Part shown: piece after piece, positions 37,405 through 50,031 of the stretch | How the letters are laid out: each line of letters opens with the position of its first letter | Numbering within the stretch: the first letter of the stretch is position 1 | DNA from: Ficedula albicollis | Lineage: Eukaryota; Chordata; Aves; Passeriformes; Muscicapidae | Reading direction: 5' to 3' | DNA length: 64,000 bases | Assembly: GCF_000247815.1 (NCBI RefSeq) | Contig: NC_021676.1 | Coordinates: 3,749,544-3,813,543, forward strand | Translations under genes and position numbers: made by a program | Notes under the pieces: generated by a model | Told to the model about the DNA's origin: nothing | The model's input: only the letters and a program-made list of their open reading frames with translations | The model's database searches: none

Positions 37405-40400
37405 ACCCAGAGTTGCTCAGATCACTTTATTTGCTCATTTCAATGCCCCTGCAAAGAGTTTCTAAATCCTTCAAGTATCTGATTTTCCACCATCTGTGGT
37501 TCAAAACTGAATTTTTTGCACTGCAAGGAGCTTCCCAGCTTGGTTGCTGCTTTAGCTGTGCCTTGTCCATCTCTCCTTGTGGTGTCGGGGTTCCTGCCTT
37601 TGGCTTTTTCACTCCCACAGGGAAAGTCTCTGCTCAGTTAGGAAAATGTTGGCAAATACTATACAGACATGATCACGACATTCAGAAATGCTGAGGAATC
37701 CCTTAATCCTGAGGGATCCTACTTGACCATTTATTTAATGCTATTTATTCAAGTTATTCCTTAATAGCCAACCTCTACTCGAGAAGTGAAAATGGAAAGG
37801 CATGTCCAAATCATGATCAGCTTGCAGAGCTCAACAACTGACACATGCAAACAACTTAAGTCAAAATTTTAAGATTAAGAAAGAATTCACTCTCCCTGTT
37901 TCACAGAAACCTCTTGATGCACTTCTAATTCTTTATTCCTTCATTGTTCAATTACAAAACTGTATTTGATGACCATAAGTCATTACTCAGTCATTCCTCT
38001 AAATATTTAAATTCTGCAGTAAATGTCATTTTCCCTTATTATTGGAGATATGGAAGTAATGAATTTTCAGTAGCTTGAGAGAATTCATAGATAATTTAAA
38101 TTACCCACTCCTGAGCATACCTGACCTGGAAATTACTCTGTGCTTGTGCTGGAGTTCCACAGGGCAATGTTGTGTGTTCTTCAGTTCTGACAATCCATTA
38201 TCTTGTCATTTTATGATATATACAATGGAGAAGGGGCAGCTTTAAACTAAGCCTTCACATATGTGTTGCTCCACATCAATCCCTCTCTTCCCTATAACCT
38301 GAAAGGCAAACTTTGGGTTATGTAGGAAGCCTAGGAAATACAGGAATGCTAATTATAAATTAGGCAAAATCCCATCATAATTTACATGATGTCCATTACT
38401 CAGGCTGCACTTCCAGTTGACTTTTGTCTCCCTCACTTGATCCCTTTATTTGAGACAGCATTCCTGGCAAACTGTTGCTCTTTTGCACATAAAATATGCT
38501 GGAGAATTAAGAAACTCGTGTGTTCAACTTCATTTTTAAACAATGCCACAGGCAAGTTGTCCCCTTTTAAAGAGGACATTATAGCATTTCTGTGTCTATA
38601 AATACAACACATAAAGCTCCTTATTACCAAATGCTTTATTAACATCAGCAGACAGTCTCATGACATGATCTATGGTTGATTGATTTGCCTGAAAGCCACT
38701 TTAATACTGAGGAAGAAGATTATTCATCTCCAGAAGGAATGACAGTCAACAATAAATCATTCCCTCCATCTTCTTACATAGCCATGAAGTTAAGGCTATC
38801 AGATGATAAGAACCTAAATCAAAGTATGATCTGTTTTTTGGAGGGGGTTGGGTTTTTTAATAAGAAATGAATAAGATTGTTTTCTTGGTTTTTTGATCGA
38901 CCTAATGCTGCAAACACGATCACTGCAAATTTGTTGAGATATCAGAAGTTTAACATGGGTTTAACATTTAACTGTAAGAACATGAGCTTTTTCTACCATA
39001 ATTTTAATTTGTACTCCATATTTAAGATCATTTTGGTTTGTTTTGTGACCTGATATACTCACAAAATTACCCAAACTGAAGACTTTTTATACTATAAGGG
39101 TTGAAAATGTAGTTTTTAGTAGAGTTTGGGGCATTTTATGGAGCTCATTCAGTAAAATATTTTGCTGATCTGATTATGGATTATTTATGGGATGGTTTAT
39201 TCCTTTGTTCTTCCATTGCTTTTCCACACATGTACTTCTCCTTTCCTGTCCTTGTAAACCTCTCCCAGGGGATTGCCAAGGCAGGGAAGCAGCAGGAGGG
39301 AGATGTTTTTCCAAGAACACCAAGGAGTTGGGGCAAGTCAGAGGGCAAGTGTTCAACAGTGATTGAAATCCCAAATTTCAAATGGATTTGGGGTTTTTAA
39401 GCCTCACACAAAAGCAGGAAAATTCAGCTTTGAGCACTTTGATGTATGGCTGGACATGAGTGAGCACAAACAGCAAGGGAAGAAGATCCAGGAGCAAGGA
39501 GCAAGTTCAGTTTTTAGATGGTGACAATTTGCCAGACTGGGTAAACCTGCTTGTGCCCCACTGGGATCTGGGGAAGTAAAAAGTGGATTATAAAACAAGC
39601 AAAGATTGATATTACAGTAGTATGGAAAAGAAAAAGAAATGTAGATATATCTGAAAAAAATTGTTCCTTTGATATTTCTGTTTCTGCCTTTTATGGAGTC
39701 TTTCCTCCTTCTCTGGAGTTTGGATGATCCAGTGGATTAGGGGTCCTTAGCAGCGTTCTTGTTTTTTTGCTTATTAAAAACTCCTTGTTGCTTTCAGGAT
39801 GCTGAAAGCTTTATTGAGGTTCTGATTTTCCTTACTCCACTGCTGTAAAGCCTCTCTAGCATTGCCTTATCGAGTGCAACTAATTAACATCAAAGGGATA
39901 TTGTTATTCATTATGGCTCTATGATCAGCCATGTATCCCCTGGATGCTGAATTGGCTCTTTGGAATCTCATTCAGTGAGCCTGCTCTGAGTCCCTTATAG
40001 ATTGCTTCTTCATTTGCACTGCTCTACACACGTTAATATTCACACGCATTTAAGTGGAAAATTACCTCTTCCTGAAGGACCATCAGCCCTGTCTGGTGGC
40101 ATTTTCTATAAAATACACACTCAGATATTGCACTGCTAACAGGCAGTGCTTTATTTCTCTGTTGCCTCTTGACTTAGCATGCCCATGATCAAAACCCAAC
40201 CTGCAAATCTCTGCCACATTTCATTTAATTTCATTTCCAGGGACCTGTTTTCCTTACCCAAGTGTCACCATTGCTTATGAGAACCCATAGGTGGTCATGG
40301 ACACCCTGGCCATTTTCTGTTTCCCTGCCATCACAGTCTGCTAGTTCCACTCTGTCTGTGAAGAAAATTCTGCCCAGATCCTGCAGTGAAGAGGGAATTC

Positions 40401-42276
40401 CATCAATGTCGCAGAAAAAATGCATTGTCTGAAATAACCCCCTGAAACTGCAGCTCTGTGGGTTTTCAGTTTTCTCTTGGTCAGCACATCAAACCAGGTC
40501 TGCTCCCAATATTCTGCAGGATCAGAGGGAACCTTGATTCTCATAGCTGAGAAGGGAGAAGAAACAAAAATGCAATGTCACACTGTTCAAAAGTTAGTGT
40601 TATCATTTTCCATTGGAAATAATTCCCCTGCCAGTTCATGGAATCACCATAATTCCTGTCTCATGACACACACAGCTATATCCAGAGAAGTTAGGAGAGT
40701 TTTTAGGTAGATATGATGGGAATATATATGCACCCCTTCCCTGAATTTCCAGCACATTTATACACTAGCTTTATATTTTTTTTGCTTCTCTAATGCATTG
40801 CAGTTTCTCAAAAACCTATTTAGGTGTTGTAGATGTATTTCTAGCTTCATAAAAGGTGCTCTGTGTGCATTTTATTTTCTTTTCTAATTCCAAGTATCTG
40901 AAATACAGTGAGGTTCGTGCTGCCGTCCATAAAAATGAAACTTTTCTGTTGTAAAACTGAGATTGTGTTATGTGTTTTGGAGTGTTCTGAACTCCGTGGG
41001 CATCTGTTCACTCTTGCAAAAACTGACAAGAATTTCATTTGTACTGAGATGCAGATTTTGGGGAGTATCTGCTTACTCCAAAAACTGCACTTTTTTTACA
41101 CTTAATTTGGCACCAAGTCAGGCAGGAACCACACCATTTAAAATACTTTTTATAAAGCTAAAAAGAGATATGCTGTATGTGTATTAATTTGGAGTTTCTA
41201 ACTTTGCTTCAAAAAAGTGAAAAACTGCTTAAAAATAGTTCCATGCTTTACTTTGAGATCGATGCAGTACAGGCAGGTGCTAAAAGTGCTTCTCTATGAT
41301 TTCAATTTTGGCACATCAGCAAGGCTATCTAGAAGTGCAGCAGCTTGTTTGTCCTGGAGATCCATTGCTTTGCTGAAAAAAAAATTGAGAACTTGTCAGT
41401 ATGGCCCAAAACTAAGTAGCTATGTGTTTATTTTAAAATATTTCTAATTAGTTTGTGAAAACAAACAAACAAAAAGTCAGTGTTGCATGATAAGTGAGCT
41501 TCTTAGTTCTAAGTAACTTTTGTAATTCTCTGAATGAATTATTACCCACTTTAGAAAAGCCCATCTAGTTTGGGGGGTTCTGAATATCGTTAACTCCGGG
41601 ATTCTTTTTTAGTTATCCTGCTCCTCACTCTTTTTTTCCCTGTGGTCTTGCAGTGTTTTGACACGTGATCATGACCTGCTATTGCTGTTTGCCACCTCCT
41701 CCTTTCATTCAGTTTCTGGCTGGCTGGGTGACTTCTCCTGCCTGTGCTGATGTCAATGCTATGCAAAGCAGAGTGGGCATCCTGAGCCTGCCCTTTCCTC
41801 TCTGGAAATCTCTCCTTACAGCTTCCCTTTGCTATCTGAGGTGGGTTTCTGCTGTCATGGTGTTAAATTCCTCTTGGACACGCAGCAAAAACTAAGTTTT
41901 TGGAGTTATTTTGTACAATTCATCTACTATTATCTTCCATAAGACATAATTTCTTCATCAAGTATTGTTTAAATAGCCTTCACACGTAAAATTAATGTTT
42001 AATGCAGCTTAGATTAAAACTATCAGTTAGAAATGCTAATTAGCATGAATATCATGACTCTCTCTGATATTTTTTTTTTGCTTTTGCAAAAAGCACCCCA
42101 GAATAAGATGGAAAGGTAATATAAAACTTGGTTTTCTGTATTAGAAAATGCTTTAAAATTAAAACAAAACAAATGTGAGCAATAACTCTCAGGGTCTTTC
42201 TGTAGGTCAGGTCACATAATGGCACCTGGGGATGGAAATGATGATGAGCAGGAAAAAGCCAAAATTCTTATTATTC
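37405..42276. other. Unique non-coding stretch
   Basis: About 4.9 kb with nothing I can name. Many open frames of 60-94 codons occur on both strands without family features. Confidence 0.5.
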
Positions 42277-42393
42277 AATATAAATGTTATTTAACTTGTA
42301 TGTATTTAAATATGAATCACCATAAATATTATTGTATAATATCACATGCATAATATAAATGTTATCATGCAATAATATTACTTAAATATGAAT
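42277..42393. repeat. Degenerate AT-rich direct repeat, 75-76-bp period
   Basis: AATATAAATGTTAT occurs at 42277 and 42352, and TTAAATATGAAT at 42306 and 42382. The shared order and spacing suggest an old, diverged tandem duplication in very AT-rich sequence. Chance similarity is not excluded. Confidence 0.45.
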
Positions 42394-42840
42394 ATTTGAG
42401 TTTTAAGAGTTTACAGCAAGAGTAGGCAATGAAACAAGCACGTGTGACACCTCTTGTGGTCATGTCCCCTGTTGTGAGCCAGGTAGATCTTCTTATATAA
42501 GACCAAAATTCCATCATTATTACTGATTTGGTAACTGTTTCACATCCACCTTGTAGAGTTTGGCAGTATTTTTGTTGAAATTGTGCAGTGTAAATAATTT
42601 TTAATAGATCACAAAAAATCCTACATGCCAACACTATAAAAACCTTCATACCTGGTCAACTCGCTGCCTATCCCAGAGTGCAGCTACTTCATGTGGGGAA
42701 AAAGAAAAAAAAATTTATCAGTTCCTTAAATTGTCATAAAAATCCAATATTAAACACGATACCTGTTTAGCCTTTTTGGGTTTCCCGTAAGTTTGGAATA
42801 AGTCATTTTTTATTTGGCGCTGACTGAAAAATGTAATTTG

Positions 42841-43000
42841 ACGTTTTTAAAATTAAAACCGTCATGGTATTTAAAGATGAACTTAAGCTCTGCTAATTCT
42901 ATTAAACTGCAGGCTGCCAATGAGTTATAAAGTCTAATTAATCATTTTGTCAGCTTTGCCTTCTGAAGCTAGTCAATATAAATTTGAATAAATAGGAAGC
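42841..43000. promoter_or_regulatory. Candidate conserved non-coding element
   Basis: The sequence is non-repetitive and AT-rich, with homeodomain-type cores (GCTAATTCTATTAAAC, GTCTAATTAATCATTTTG) and balanced composition, as in many vertebrate developmental enhancers. It lies about 0.9 kb from the only CpG-rich zone. This is a pattern impression; conservation was not measured. Confidence 0.25.
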
Positions 43001-43541
43001 TCTTGACCCAGACACCTCTGGATGTTCTGAATAAAGATGTGCCCGTAGTAAAACACTCCAACAATTGCCCACTTTGCACACAGTGTGCACAAATGTGGCA
43101 GGGAATTATACACCAACACACAGGCCTGGCGTTAGTCTGAATTTAAATTATTTATTTGTGGTGATAAACAAAGGAATATGTGCAGTCATTCCTCCTGTGT
43201 TTTGTCAAGACAGAGGTTTTGAGGAGGAAAAACTTTTTAGCCCAAGTTTGTCGCTGACACTGCAGTGTGACATGTCACATCAGGTTGCATCAATAGAGCC
43301 ATGTTATGTAAAAGTAATGAAATGTGACTGATAGAACCCAAGATACTGTAACATACTGTAACATAATGTGTCAGCATTTCTTTAATGGAGCCTTTCAGGA
43401 GTGCTTTTTTTTTTTTTTTTTTTGGTAAAACACCTTAAAAAGTCAGCTACAAAGAGTGATGAGGGGAGAGAAAATATTTGCACTCAGTTGCCGCCAGAAG
43501 GAGTGCAGAAAATAATCTGAATAAAAAATATTTCCAATAAT
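43001..43541. other. Unique non-coding stretch with poly-T
   Basis: No gene recognised. A T run of about 18 lies at 43407-43424 and a short TACTGTAACA repeat near 43343-43362. Confidence 0.5.
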
Positions 43542-43580
43542 TTATATATATATGTGTATGTGTGTGTGTGTGTGTGTATG
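43542..43580. repeat. TA/TG microsatellite
   Basis: TATATATATATGTGTATG passes into about nine TG units and ends TATGATC. It is short and moderately pure. Confidence 0.9.
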
Positions 43581-43900
43581 ATCTAGAAATCTAGAATAGT
43601 GAAGCCTACGCATCACTAGTTAATTAGTTAATTAATAAATAGCTAATTCTATTACTCCTAGTTAAATAGTTAATTCTCTAACTGTATTTTACGAAATTGA
43701 TTTCCTGATCATGCACAAGAGTAAAACATGCCCATGTTTGACATAAGATTGTCGAGATGTCATGCCTATGGTATTGGAAGTTCTCTCCATCCAGCAGAAA
43801 AAACTTCTTTTCCTCTAACGTATCCCAACCATCCAGGAAACCTCATTTCCATTACAAAAGAGCCCCAAAATCCTAGAAACAAAAAGATTATTTACACATT
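43581..43900. other. TTAAT-rich stretch
   Basis: Many AGTTAATTAG/ATAGCTAATTC-type motifs occur at 43618-43680, then unique sequence. Nothing else is supportable. Confidence 0.5.
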
Positions 43901-44372
43901 TCGAGGTCGGGTTGCATCCTTTCCTCCATCCCTCACTGGGCTTGTGAACCCGGGGGCGGAGTGGCCCCAGTGAGGGACGTGGCACATAAACCACCCCTGC
44001 CACCGACATCCTTCTCGGCAGGAGGGGAGACACCGAGCTGTTTGTCTTCAGCAGATTAACAGGGAAGGTTGTTTTTGTTTGTCTGACTGGTCAAGGACAA
44101 TTTACAGTTCAGTTACTCCGAAGGAAAGACTTGTTGATTTGAGAGCACTCCTGTTATAGCTGCAGGTAGAGGATGATGGATTCAGCCGTCACCGTGATGA
44201 ACTGCAGCCCGGGCGCGGGCGATGCGCTAAATAAATAAAACCCTGCTGGATCTCTTTGCTTCAGCCACTTAGCAGCGAGGGAGGTGGAGGCTTCTCGAGT
44301 GGGGGGACCAAGGGTTTCAATGCTCTCTCTAGTTCAAACCTGTCTTGGGCTTTCGGAGAATATTTCAATCCG
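43901..44372. promoter_or_regulatory. CpG-rich zone, possible unannotated promoter or enhancer
   Basis: I count 20 CpG dinucleotides in 472 bp, including a cluster around GCAGCCCGGGCGCGGGCGAT (about 44205-44226). The rest of the window is strongly CpG-poor. The zone also holds CCCGGGGGCGGAG near 43950. Unmethylated promoters or developmental enhancers keep CpGs in this way. It does not reach the length of a strong island, and no first exon is recognisable. An old GC-rich repeat is the alternative. Confidence 0.4.
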
Positions 44373-45377
44373 CTAAGAGGGAAAACAAGGAAAGAAAATG
44401 AAAAGAACCCCATTTTTTGGATAGGAATTTTGAATCCCATACTTCATAAAAATATTCTCTTCATCTAGCTGAACACTCGTTTTCTCCATTTTTTCATTTC
44501 TTTGGATTTCTGAGACAAGAGTTGTTAAAAATCTGCTTTTTCCCTTGGCTCTGTCCCTTGTGTTCCCTGGTCCCGAGTAGAACATCCACTCTTGAAACAG
44601 CCACTGTGACAAAGTGGGCACAAATTTTCTTGTAGGTTTAATTGATCTATCAGCTCCATTGCTTATTCTCTGGTTGGATATTACCCTTGATAGCCATTAT
44701 CATTCCACTAGAGCAGTCTTGTCAATTTTTAATTGCTTATCATTTAAAATGTACTCGCTATATGTAACAACTCCTTTTTTACTCATCAGTGGGAATTGTC
44801 TGCTATGCTACAAAGCTTTTAACTAATAGGAATTTTTCTGCTGTGTCATGTTAGTTTTTATGATTTTTCTCTTGGTAACATGAGATAAATCACTGCTAAC
44901 AGTACTAATTCCACTATATTTTAGTAATTGTACCTCTATGAATTTGCATTTTAAATTACAATTTATAAATTTAAGGAAAACTATTAAAAACTGTAGAAGG
45001 AATCAATAAAAAAATCCTACATTTACCATCTACTTTCCTGCACATCTCATTCCATGTTCTTCAGTGCAGGCAGGGTGCAGAGGCTGATCTTGAATTTTCA
45101 TGTCTGTTGTGGTGCAAGTAACACTAATATTGACAGATATTGTACTTTAATATTGCTGAGAGATCAGAAGTAGAAAATTGAGAAAAATTTATGTCCTCAA
45201 CCCAAAATTAGAGTTCCATTTTTCATTAGGAGGTGGTGCTGAGTGCTGCCCATGGTGGCTGAGTGCAGGTCTGTGCCTGTTAGTGGTTAAGCCAAGGATT
45301 ATGATATTCATATTTCATATTATTTTCATCTTGCAATTCAAACAGCAAAGATGAGCTCTAGATGGAGATCATACATC
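44373..45377. other. Unique non-coding stretch
   Basis: AT-rich and non-repetitive. No gene recognised. Confidence 0.5.
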
Positions 45378-45467
45378 CTGAGTCAGTAAACTTTATTTCC
45401 AAAATGAGGTTTTTTTCTCAGTCTGAGTCAGTAAACTTTATTTCCAAAATGAGGGTTTTTTCCCAGT
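45378..45467. repeat. 45-bp tandem duplication
   Basis: CTGAGTCAGTAAACTTTATT begins at 45378 and 45423. There are two substitutions per 45 bp. The period is a multiple of three, hence a 15-residue repeat in one frame, which is not a domain. Confidence 0.93.
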
Positions 45468-47935
45468 TTTTTGTTTTTCCCGATAGGTTTGGCTTTTTTA
45501 AAATACTTGAGAGGTTGGTGACAGCACCCAAAGCCCCATTGAGTTTCCCCCTGTAAAAACACTGATCATTTGTTGTCTTGTGGCCTTCCCAAGGTGTGAT
45601 TGTTAATCTCCAAATGAATTTTTGTCTGTTTAAATACCATTAAATTCCCACTGAGTCCGGAGATTTTTAAATTCAGGGCATTGGCAATTCTACATGAAAA
45701 ACTTGACACACACAAAAGGCACATGGAATTCACCTATTCTGCCCTCCAAAAAGAGGATGGGAGCAGAAAACAAACCTTCTGCTTTGTTCCTCCTTGAGCC
45801 CTGAGTGGAACAGATAACATTATTGAAGGGAATATTACAGAGTCATGTTGGACAGTTCTTTCAGCAAGGATGGACCCTGGTGTTTTTTTTTCATTCTCTG
45901 CTTAATATTGATATTGCTTTAGTGGCCACAAAATTCTCTTTGATGAGTGTTTCTTTGCTATCAGGAGGACCCACATGGGTAAACAGCTGCCACTTGTAAT
46001 AATAGTGACTCTTTGGGGGTAAAGTTGGAAGGGGTGATATTGCAAATAAAAGTCAGTTTGACAAGGAAGAGTAAAATCAGTGTTATTGTTGTTTGGTTTT
46101 GAAGAAGCATTGATAAATTGAAAAACCAAATTAAAGCATTAGGTCTACATAGCAAATGAGAATTAATAATCTGATAAAAATATAACGTTGGTGGATAATA
46201 ATAGAGGAGGTGTAAACAATATCCACAGGGCTTCAGTACAGATAAGCTTTGCTCTGGGAGGCAGAAGTGTGGCAATGGCTCTGCTTTCTGCAGTGGCTTT
46301 GGGGCCCTCTGCCATGTGTTTAGCAAGTTCATTACTGGAGGTGAAATGAGGATCTAATATTGCAAATCAACCAATTTCTACTCTTCCAAATCAAATATTG
46401 TGTGGAGGACACTTAATTCTGGTAAATTTAATATTTTCTTGGCTTTTTTTGGCAAGTTTTACACAACTCCCTTATCTCAAAAAGATTGATTTTTTTAACA
46501 TTTTCCCTGGTTTTTGCAACTGTATTTGTTTTATTTCACTGAGCTCTTATCTGTGCTCACAGTAAGCTTAATTCGTTGCTCTTGCTCTGCCCAGCGCTCC
46601 AGTAATTACTGAAACTGCCAATGAAGAAACAACTACAAAGCAATGCATAAAATGCATGCTATAAATAAGGTATTGAATTCTATTTGACTGCACAGGGCAA
46701 CAATTTCTAAAAATTGCTGAAGAGTCCAATAAACAAGGTAGATTTGAAGATGTTGTGTCTGTACAAACCTGCAGAGAAACCCCCACAAATTCCTTTGTAC
46801 AAATGAGAAATGAAATTAAGTTTTAAACTTTAAGTACTTAAATATATAATTACTTGTTGTAAGAGTAATATCAGGTGAAAATCATGGAGAATCCAAATTG
46901 GGGCTGTTGTCCATGGCCTTCCTCTTCAGAGTGAGCAATTCTTAACCAAATTTCACAGTCCACACTTCACCCTTTGCCTGTCAGTGGTTTCTAATGAATT
47001 TCTCCATCATTACAGCAAGTTTTGGAGGTGGGGATGGTGAATATGTTTGAGGTAACTCTGAGCAGGACTCAAAGGTGACTCAGCCCCAAGTCTCTCTGCA
47101 GCTCAACTGCCAAACACTTAAATAAGTCCCCGACTCCCAAAATAAATGTTCAGAGCTGTCTTGCCAGTCAACTCCAAAATTTTCAAGTCAGTTTTCCACT
47201 GAAAATGTTGTTTGATTTGATTTAGGAGTCAGCTGAAAACCAGGTGGTCCAAAAGCTATTTAAAAAGGAAGAATTCCTGGGGATGTGGGAGTGATCCTTG
47301 AAAGCTCCAAAGATCCTGTGTAGCTGGAGACTCTCTGGGAGGCGTCTCACAGTCCAGCTGAAGAACTCACATTGTACCTTTAGGAGACATTTTGGTTGCC
47401 CCTCCAGAATCTAAACCCATGCAAATGATAAGATTTGAGAATAAGGTGACTTGGCCATGCTGACATGATTTTAATGGGATAATCAGCTGGAAATGCACGT
47501 GCTGTACCAACTGCATGAAGGTGCTGTAAATGCATTCTGCTTGTGTATCATTTATTGCTTTTTCCTCTGTGATTAGAGAAAGCAGACAAACCCTTCCCTG
47601 CACTCAAGGGAATTAGGGAATCAATTTCATGGAAGAGGCAATAACAAACAAACAGAAAGCTCTGGGTTAGGACAGGAATATTCACATTTACAAAGTTGTG
47701 CAGGTTAAGCAAAAAAGTTTCCTCTTTTTGTGCAGTGATTTTTCATTTTGCACTACAGGCTTTTAGGGTTATTAAATGTCGAGATTTTAAAGTGTATTTC
47801 ATCAACTGAAGCAGAGCAGGAGCCAAATTTGGGGGTTTGATAGGCAAGCATCACTCTCACTAATTTCATTATGAACTTTACATTTATATTCAGAAAAGCT
47901 CTGCCTGACTCTGCAGTGGTTGTTGTGTGAGATGC
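45468..47935. other. Unique non-coding stretch
   Basis: No supported gene. The longest frame (45961-46332, minus, about 123 codons) has no recognisable domain. Confidence 0.5.
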
Positions 47936-48075
47936 CACAGAGTCACAGAATATTCTGATGTGGAAAAGGCCCACAAGGATCAAGTCCAGCTCCTAAGGGA
48001 ATGATCAGGGATCAAACCCTCAACCTTGGTGTTGTTGCACCTCACAAATGAGGATCCCTGACTGCAGCACCGACT
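47936..48075 (-). mobile_element. CR1-like LINE 3' fragment
   Basis: Plus-strand GAGTCACAGAATATTCTGATG, then AAAAGGCCCACAAGGATCAAG, then GGATCAAACCCTCAACCTTGG and GTTGTTGCACC matches the reversed tail of a CR1 subfamily common in songbirds. It is diverged and truncated, with no coding content. Confidence 0.75.
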
Positions 48076-48689
48076 CTTCTCAGTGATCCAGATTTCCTTA
48101 CAGCTCCAAATTTACAAATAATTGATCTTCTTCTATCTTCTTGTTCTTTTTAACCTTGAAATTATATTTTATCTCCACTAGGGAGCAGCAAATGATATGA
48201 AAATATCATTGCTGCTCTAATCCCACGGAAAGGAACAGTGGAGAATTGGGACTAAGACTTTTTAATTCAATAATCTGGCAGGTTACAAATGCATTCACTT
48301 TCAATTCTTGTTTGAGCAGCTGATATTTTTGAAAACTACCTAGGAGCTTTATCTCTTTTTCTCTTTTTAGCTCAGTTCATTTTAAGTCCCCTTGTATAAT
48401 TTGTCTTTTGGTGGATAAAATGGGTTTTCTTTCATCTTCAAACTGCTGAGGAAGAGTTAAGGAAGGGCCTGAATGCTTCAATTTGCCTCAGGTGGAAGCT
48501 CAGTTGGATTTTTCTTTTATTATGTGTATTTTTCTAAATAGTATCTTTTTTCTAAAAGCACTTTGAATTAAGGCATATATATATTCTGAATATTTAAAAT
48601 TTATTTTTTTATGTTATTTAATTTCTTATCCTCTTACTTGTCTTTGCACTCTCAAGAGGAAGAAATAAAGATTCATTTAAGAGTGCACT
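48076..48689. other. Unique AT-rich non-coding stretch
   Basis: Nothing recognised beyond AT richness. Confidence 0.5.
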
Positions 48690-48950
48690 AAAAAAAATAT
48701 CAAATTCATCATTTTTGGTCTGGTTAGACTAAACACATGAGATAATATAAGGAAAGTGTATTTATACAAATTAAAAGAGCGAGCATCTGGGTTGGCATTG
48801 AGTTTCTTCTGGACAAATGAAAAAAAAATATCAAATTCATAATTTTTGGTCTGGTTAGACTAAACACATGAGATAATATAAGGAAAGTGTATTTATACAA
48901 ATTAAAAGAGCGGGCATCTGGCTTGGCATTGAGTTTCTTCTGGACAAATG
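48690..48950. repeat. 131-bp tandem duplication
   Basis: Units are 48690-48820 and 48821-48950. Each starts with a short A run, then ATATCAAATTCAT, and ends TTCTTCTGGACAAATG. There are three substitutions (about 98% identity). I recognise no transposon in it. Confidence 0.95.
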
Positions 48951-49850
48951 GCTAAAACCTAAGAAAAAATTAAACTTTTATTTTTTTGTGGCTGTCAGCT
49001 GCTAAACTAGGGAATCATTTTCCAATAAAAGTGATGAATGCTCTCTTTTGGAGTCCTTCAGGAGTGGACAGGGAAAAGCTCTAAACAATACAGAGCAGAA
49101 AACCTTGCAGTGACAGCAAGGGAGGCTCCACCTCCACAGTTCCTGCTCTGATCTCTGCTTCCTTCTGCCACTGAACTGTAATATGTAAATGACAGATATT
49201 AAAAACAGGATATTTCTGAAACAGATTTGCAGCTTAAGTTTTCTTGGTTGGAGAAAGACACAACTTTGTAGAAATAACAATGGCATGACTCTACAGCCAG
49301 TGCTCTTCATGCATTTCCTTTTCAGTGGATATTGCTGGGTGTTACCTCTAGAAACTCAACACCTCCCCAGAAAAAAAAAATGTATTTTTGAAAGACAGCT
49401 AATTCTGGCTGGTTTTAATCAAATACACGAGAAGGAGAAAAGCTTTGGAAGCTGCTGGCTCTGAGTCCCTCGTGCCCGCAGCAGCGCTGCGGATGCAGGA
49501 TTTGATGTCACACTCCCAAGGTGATGCTCCCAGCCCGTGAGGCAGCACTGATGGCACATTTTGTCCTGGCTCTTTGGTACATTAGGCAGCCCTGAGGCAC
49601 TCGAGGAGCCTGCTAGGATCTCACCCACCTGACCTTCCTGTTTCAGCTCCTCTCTCCTGCCTGCCACACACAGGAAATCCATGTAAATGTTTCCAAAGCC
49701 TCCCCCTGTTCTATCCTTCTCTTCCCGGCTGGTATTTCCCTCCCTTGACTGAGATGTCCCTAAAGCTGTTGGGAGATGGCAGGAGCTGGATGGAGATCTC
49801 TCTTTTGTGTCTGCCCACCCAAATGAGTGCTGAAGTGCTGAGGGTGAACT
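48951..49850. other. Unique non-coding stretch
   Basis: No gene supported. No primer-binding site or viral coding sequence appears next to the LTR that follows. Confidence 0.5.
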
Positions 49851-49915
49851 TGATGCCTTTTGGGGCCACCTAAGAACAGAGGGCAGACAGAATTAAGGGA
49901 ATAAGATCAATTCTA

Positions 49916-49921
49916 TTTACT
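49916..49921 (-). terminator. LTR polyadenylation-like signal (AGTAAA)
   Basis: On the minus strand AGTAAA, a known weaker variant of AATAAA, sits where the plus-strand LTR carries AATAAA. Confidence 0.45.
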
Positions 49922-50005
49922 GAAGGGTCTTCAGGTACATTTAGGGCAGATGGATTTCCCCAGGAGCTGCACCCAAAAATGGACCACGGGCCATGGGTTT
50001 TCACA

Positions 50006-50013
50006 CTTTTATA
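50006..50013 (-). promoter_or_regulatory. LTR TATA box
   Basis: On the minus strand TATAAAAG lies about 285 bp from the 5' end of the LTR, inside the CTTATAAAAGTGT core shared with the other LTR. Confidence 0.6.
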
Positions 50014-50023
50014 AGTTTGGCCC

Positions 50024-50031
50024 ATTTGCAT
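50024..50031 (-). promoter_or_regulatory. Octamer (ATGCAAAT) beside the LTR TATA box
   Basis: A perfect POU-factor octamer on the minus strand lies about 10 bp upstream of the TATA box. The aligned position in the plus-strand LTR has lost it (GTGGAGAT). Confidence 0.55.

Noticed and set aside
43728..43973. Frame of 81 codons entering the CpG-rich zone, considered as a first exon
   Set aside because: No splice donor in a convincing context and no known protein. The CpG signal alone does not make it coding.
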